Assembly (NCBI GenBank): GCA_022704585.1
Contig: JAKJGD010000108.1
Span: 1-6,998, forward strand
Direction of reading: 5' to 3'
Source: Spirochaetota bacterium
GTDB taxonomy: Bacteria; Spirochaetota; UBA4802; UBA5550
Length of the DNA: 6,998 nt
Of the stretch, positions 4,165 to 6,998 are shown piece after piece. Both the position numbers and the translations under genes were made by a program. Below the pieces are notes generated by a model. The model saw only the letters and a program-made list of their open reading frames with translations. It ran no database searches and was not told where the DNA came from. Each line of letters opens with the position of its first letter. Position 1 is the first letter of the stretch.

Positions 4165-6998
4165 TCATCGATACTGCCATATCTTGGTGACGATCCCGGT
4201 CTTCCGGGCTGTAAAGAACAGTCTTCCATTGGTTTCAATCAATTCACTTCCAGCTCCGGTGCCAGAACCCGGTTCAATATCGGTAAGCATGAAGGTGCCT
4301 TCCTCCGTCCCGTCGCTTTTCCAGATCTCCTTGCCGAATGCTGTTGTGGTGGCGATTAAGTATAACGTGCTGCCTGCCACAATTATTTTATCAGCATCGA
4401 AAATTTTAACGGCCACCGTGCCCGTTTCAGTGCCGTCGCTTCTCCAGAGAGAACCATCGGCATCGTTGATGAAATAGAGGTACCCGTTGCAGGCCACAAG
4501 GTTTGAAAGCGTGCTGTCGCTTGATCCGGCGGTAATGTCCTTGACCAGAACGGTCCCTGTCTCGGTACCGTCTGATTTCCAGAGCTCTTTCCCATGGGTT
4601 CCGTCGTTGGCAATAAAGTAAATAGTGCTGCCAACGCCGGTAATTTGATCGGGCAATGAATCACCAGTGGGGTGTATGTCACTGACGAGTACCGTACCCG
4701 CCTCGGTGCCGTCGCTCTTCCATAATTCCCTGCCATGAACTCCATCAGTTGCATGGAAATAAAGAAAATTGTTAATAAATATTAATCCATAAGGAAGCGA
4801 ATCATTCTGATGTGTACCCCATATATTTGTATAAGTACCGGGATATATATCTTTTACTAGCGCCATCCCAATTTCGGTTCCATCGGTTTTACAGAGTTCC
4901 TCTCCTTTATTTCCATAATCTCCTTGAAGGTAGATCATCCCATTACCTAATGTCATAGCAGTAGCTTCTGTAATATTTAAACACACGGTGTTAAATGCCG
5001 ATCCGTCAGTTTTATACAAGGTGCTAACACTCCCCACTGTGAAGTATAAGTAATTTCCCAATACGGTTAAATGCCTTGGATACGATGATGATTGTCCCGA
5101 TTCTATGTCTTTTACCAGTACTGTGCCGCCTGATGTGCCATTACTCATCCAGAGTTCCTGGCCGTAATTATTATAGCTTAGTGCAGAGAAATAGAGGACT
5201 CCGTTCATGGCCGTTAAATATTGCAATTCGGACCCGGAGTTAGGTGATGATGGATAATAAAAGATGTCCTTGATCAGTGCCGTGGAATTGGTTGCGGAAT
5301 TATAAGCACATAGCTCTTCGCCATATCCCGAAAGAGTTCCCGCGAAAAATATATTATTACCCGCTGCCGTTAATTGTTCCGGGGAGGAATATGCAACCGG
5401 TGTGCTTTCCGGGATTATGTTCGCAGATCGAGAGCCTCCGACGGTAAATGAAAACTGATGCTCGGCGGCAAGGTTGTAGGCAACCAGGTCGGTGACCCCG
5501 GTGGTCACCCGGACCGTGATGGTGGCGCCGGAGGTAAGAGCGTTGCCGGCAGGTGTAAAAAATACATGACGCCCCCAGCATGTGAGTGAGCCCGACAGAT
5601 AATTCGTGCCGTCATGAACGGTTATATTCGACGTATGTATCGTGGCAGGATCGACGTTTTCCGAAAAGATTATCTGTATGATACTGTCGGTGCCCATTGA
5701 CGTCGCTCCGTCCGAGGGATAGCTGGATGATACGGTCGGGGCCGTAAAGTCACCGTAATATGTTATAATGTTTCCATTGAGTTGATTCCCGGCCGCGTCA
5801 ATAACGTTTGAAATGGTAATTGTTATTTCGCCGTCTACCGGGGATCCGCTGAGGGAAAGTTGATAGGCATTGCCTGACAGATGCGTTACGCCTGTTATTG
5901 CAAGCGTCCCGGTCCCTGCGCCGGCAAGCAGGTAGTTGCCGAGGGTATCAGCGTTCTGTACTTGCTCGGAATAGGTGATCGTGACCGTGCCGAGCGTTAT
6001 TATCGATGATCCGCTTGCCGGATTGGCTGTCTTCGTCGGGTTCACCGAATCGATCGAATAGGTAATGGTAGTATCCTGGATATGGTTCCCGGCAGTGTCG
6101 GCGATCCCGTACATGGTGATGGTGACACTCTGGCCCGAAACGGGCGTTCCGGTGAACCGGAGACGATAGGTCGTTCCGGTCAGGAGCGAGACAGAAGAAG
6201 GCGTGAGGCTGCCCCTGCCGCTGCCGGTTATAACGTAGTTGGCAAGAGTGCTTGCACCGGTAACGGCTTCGGAAAAAATAATATCAACCTGCTGCAGTTG
6301 TGATACGATGCTGCCGTTCTCTTCAACCGAGGTTTTTGTCGGCGGGTCAATGTCAACCGTGAGGCTGATGGAGGGGGAAGAGGGCCCGTTCCCGGCCTCA
6401 TCGGTTATGCCGGACATGATTACAGTCACTCCGCCGCTTGTTGGTTCTCCGCTGAAATAAAGGCGGTACGAGTTTCCGGATACATGCACGGCATTATTGA
6501 TGGAGAGGCTACCCGTTCCGGTGCCGCCAAGGGAATACGAGGACAGGTCATTTGCCCCCACGACCGGTTTCGAGAAAGAGATATCAAGCACCTGGAGGTT
6601 TCTGATAACGCTCCCACCGGATGGAGTTGACGTGAATGTCGGATTGACGGTATCAACGGTGTATTGCAGGGAATCATCCGCGAGCCCGTTCCCTGCATCG
6701 TCCGTAATATTCTGCATCTGCAAGTTCAATTCTCCATCAACCGGGGTTCCGGTGAGATTGACCTGGTACATGACGTCAGACAGGGGCGTGATGGAGAGAA
6801 TGCTCAGGTCTCCGGCGCCGCTGCCGGTCAGGGAACAGTTGGCTTTGTCAGAAGCGTGAAGCACCGGCTCCGAGAATGTTACGACTACCGTTGAGAGACC
6901 GCTGATATGGCTTGTATCGGAGGGATCGGCAGTAACGGCGGGCGGAAGAATGTCGCCGGCATAATTGACGCGGTTATCCATCAGGGGATTTCCCGCGA
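4165..6998 (-). CDS. Large modular surface-type protein: Ig-like repeats plus ELWxxDGT propeller (5' truncated)
   Basis: The frame is open to the right edge. The codons before the ATG at 6981 read ...AGNPL, matching the end of an Ig-like repeat, so that ATG is internal and at least one more repeat lies outside. In residues counted from that ATG: four ~100-residue Ig-like repeats (about 15-416), each with FSE/YSE.V, a GTGxL segment, SG.P..G and D.AGN, ending in an N/D-P-T type linker. An SbsA-type Ig-like (Big_5) domain follows at 417-515 (PSDGA..., IIFSENVDP). About 525-938 holds eight ELWxxDGTxxGTxLVxDI-type repeats, likely a beta-propeller, closing with a partial strand (KIWQYR). There is no C-terminal sorting or secretion domain, so any export signal or anchor must be N-terminal. 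The likely role is a secreted or outer-surface adhesin or structural protein (inference); no catalytic residues are recognised. GC is uneven: about 60% over the sampled Ig repeats, near 40% over propeller repeats 1-4. Confidence 0.85.
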   Translation of the reverse strand, partial: AGNPLMDNRVNYAGDILPPAVTADPSDTSHISGLSTVVVTFSEPVLHASDKANCSLTGSGAGDLSILSITPLSDVMYQVNLTGTPVDGELNLQMQNITDDAGNGLADDSLQYTVDTVNPTFTSTPSGGSVIRNLQVLDISFSKPVVGANDLSSYSLGGTGTGSLSINNAVHVSGNSYRLYFSGEPTSGGVTVIMSGITDEAGNGPSSPSISLTVDIDPPTKTSVEENGSIVSQLQQVDIIFSEAVTGASTLANYVITGSGRGSLTPSSVSLLTGTTYRLRFTGTPVSGQSVTITMYGIADTAGNHIQDTTITYSIDSVNPTKTANPASGSSIITLGTVTITYSEQVQNADTLGNYLLAGAGTGTLAITGVTHLSGNAYQLSLSGSPVDGEITITISNVIDAAGNQLNGNIITYYGDFTAPTVSSSYPSDGATSMGTDSIIQIIFSENVDPATIHTSNITVHDGTNYLSGSLTCWGRHVFFTPAGNALTSGATITVRVTTGVTDLVAYNLAAEHQFSFTVGGSRSANIIPESTPVAYSSPEQLTAAGNNIFFAGTLSGYGEELCAYNSATNSTALIKDIFYYPSSPNSGSELQYLTAMNGVLYFSALSYNNYGQELWMSNGTSGGTVLVKDIESGQSSSYPRHLTVLGNYLYFTVGSVSTLYKTDGSAFNTVCLNITEATAMTLGNGMIYLQGDYGNKGEELCKTDGTEIGMALVKDIYPGTYTNIWGTHQNDSLPYGLIFINNFLYFHATDGVHGRELWKSDGTEAGTVLVSDIHPTGDSLPDQITGVGSTIYFIANDGTHGKELWKSDGTETGTVLVKDITAGSSDSTLSNLVACNGYLYFINDADGSLWRSDGTETGTVAVKIFDADKIIVAGSTLYLIATTTAFGKEIWKSDGTEEGTFMLTDIEPGSGTGAGSELIETNGRLFFTARKTGIVTKIWQYR
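4168..5409 (-). repeat. ELWxxDGT propeller repeats (eight full units plus closing strand)
   Basis: Motif variants in protein order: GEELCAYNSATNSTALIKDI, GQELWMSNGTSGGTVLVKDI, LYKTDGSAFNTVCLNI, GEELCKTDGTEIGMALVKDI, GRELWKSDGTEAGTVLVSDI, GKELWKSDGTETGTVLVKDI, LWRSDGTETGTVAVKI and GKEIWKSDGTEEGTFMLTDI, then KIWQYR. Units are about 35-60 residues and start with a LYF/IYF-type strand. The last four are close to consensus; the first four are divergent and lie in AT-richer DNA. The family name follows the known ELWxxDGT repeat; the propeller fold is inferred. Confidence 0.8.
5437..6942 (-). repeat. Tandem Ig-like domain array (four ~100-residue units plus one SbsA-like unit)
   Basis: The conserved linker P-T occurs at residues 114-115, 214-215, 315-316 and 415-416 (from the ATG at 6981), giving periods of 300, 303 and 300 bases. 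Each unit carries a FSE/YSE.V strand, G(T/S)G.G.L, and D.AGN near its end. The fifth domain (417-515) is of the SbsA/Big_5 type and differs in sequence and spacing. The array continues past the right edge. Confidence 0.85.

Noticed and set aside
6979..6981. ATG at 6981 as the true start of the repeat protein
   Set aside because: The frame is open to the window edge and the preceding codons (AGNPL) continue an Ig-like repeat, so this Met is internal and no signal peptide follows it.

Overview
This window comes from a bacterium that cannot be placed firmly from sequence alone. It holds three protein genes of very different base composition. There is the end of a clostripain-type (C11) cysteine peptidase gene with GC in the high 60s by spot counts, a complete short UvrA-like ABC ATPase gene with GC in the low-to-mid 40s, and the end of a very large repeat protein built of Ig-like domains plus ELWxxDGT propeller repeats. 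Secreted C11 peptidases and Ig/ELWxxDGT surface proteins are typical of environmental bacteria with complex envelopes, but no taxon-specific marker is visible.

Layout: 1-705 (+) is the C-terminal part of the C11 peptidase, whose catalytic Cys lies at the left edge. Positions 706-1385 are non-coding and rich in stem-loops. They hold a probable terminator, a REP-like 19-mer and the first copy of a ~127-bp direct repeat. Positions 1386-3653 (+) encode a 755-residue class II UvrA-like protein that lacks the UvrB-binding domain. Positions 3654-4164 are again non-coding and contain a terminator that is part of the second repeat copy, a GC-rich patch and a perfect palindrome. Positions 4165-6998 (-) encode the C-terminal 943 or so residues of the modular repeat protein, which is convergent with the uvrA-like gene and runs off the right edge.

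The three genes do not form an operon or an obvious pathway. The most interesting structural point is that the AT-richer uvrA-like gene is bracketed by two same-orientation repeats. Their distal 50 bp match at 48 of 50 positions, and their spacing relative to a terminator-like hairpin is conserved. This looks like a single-gene cassette or a recombination-prone islet between two host-like regions. Relatives of this UvrA class include self-resistance proteins against DNA-binding drugs (DrrC type), so a portable DNA-protection or drug-tolerance gene is a reasonable but unproven reading.
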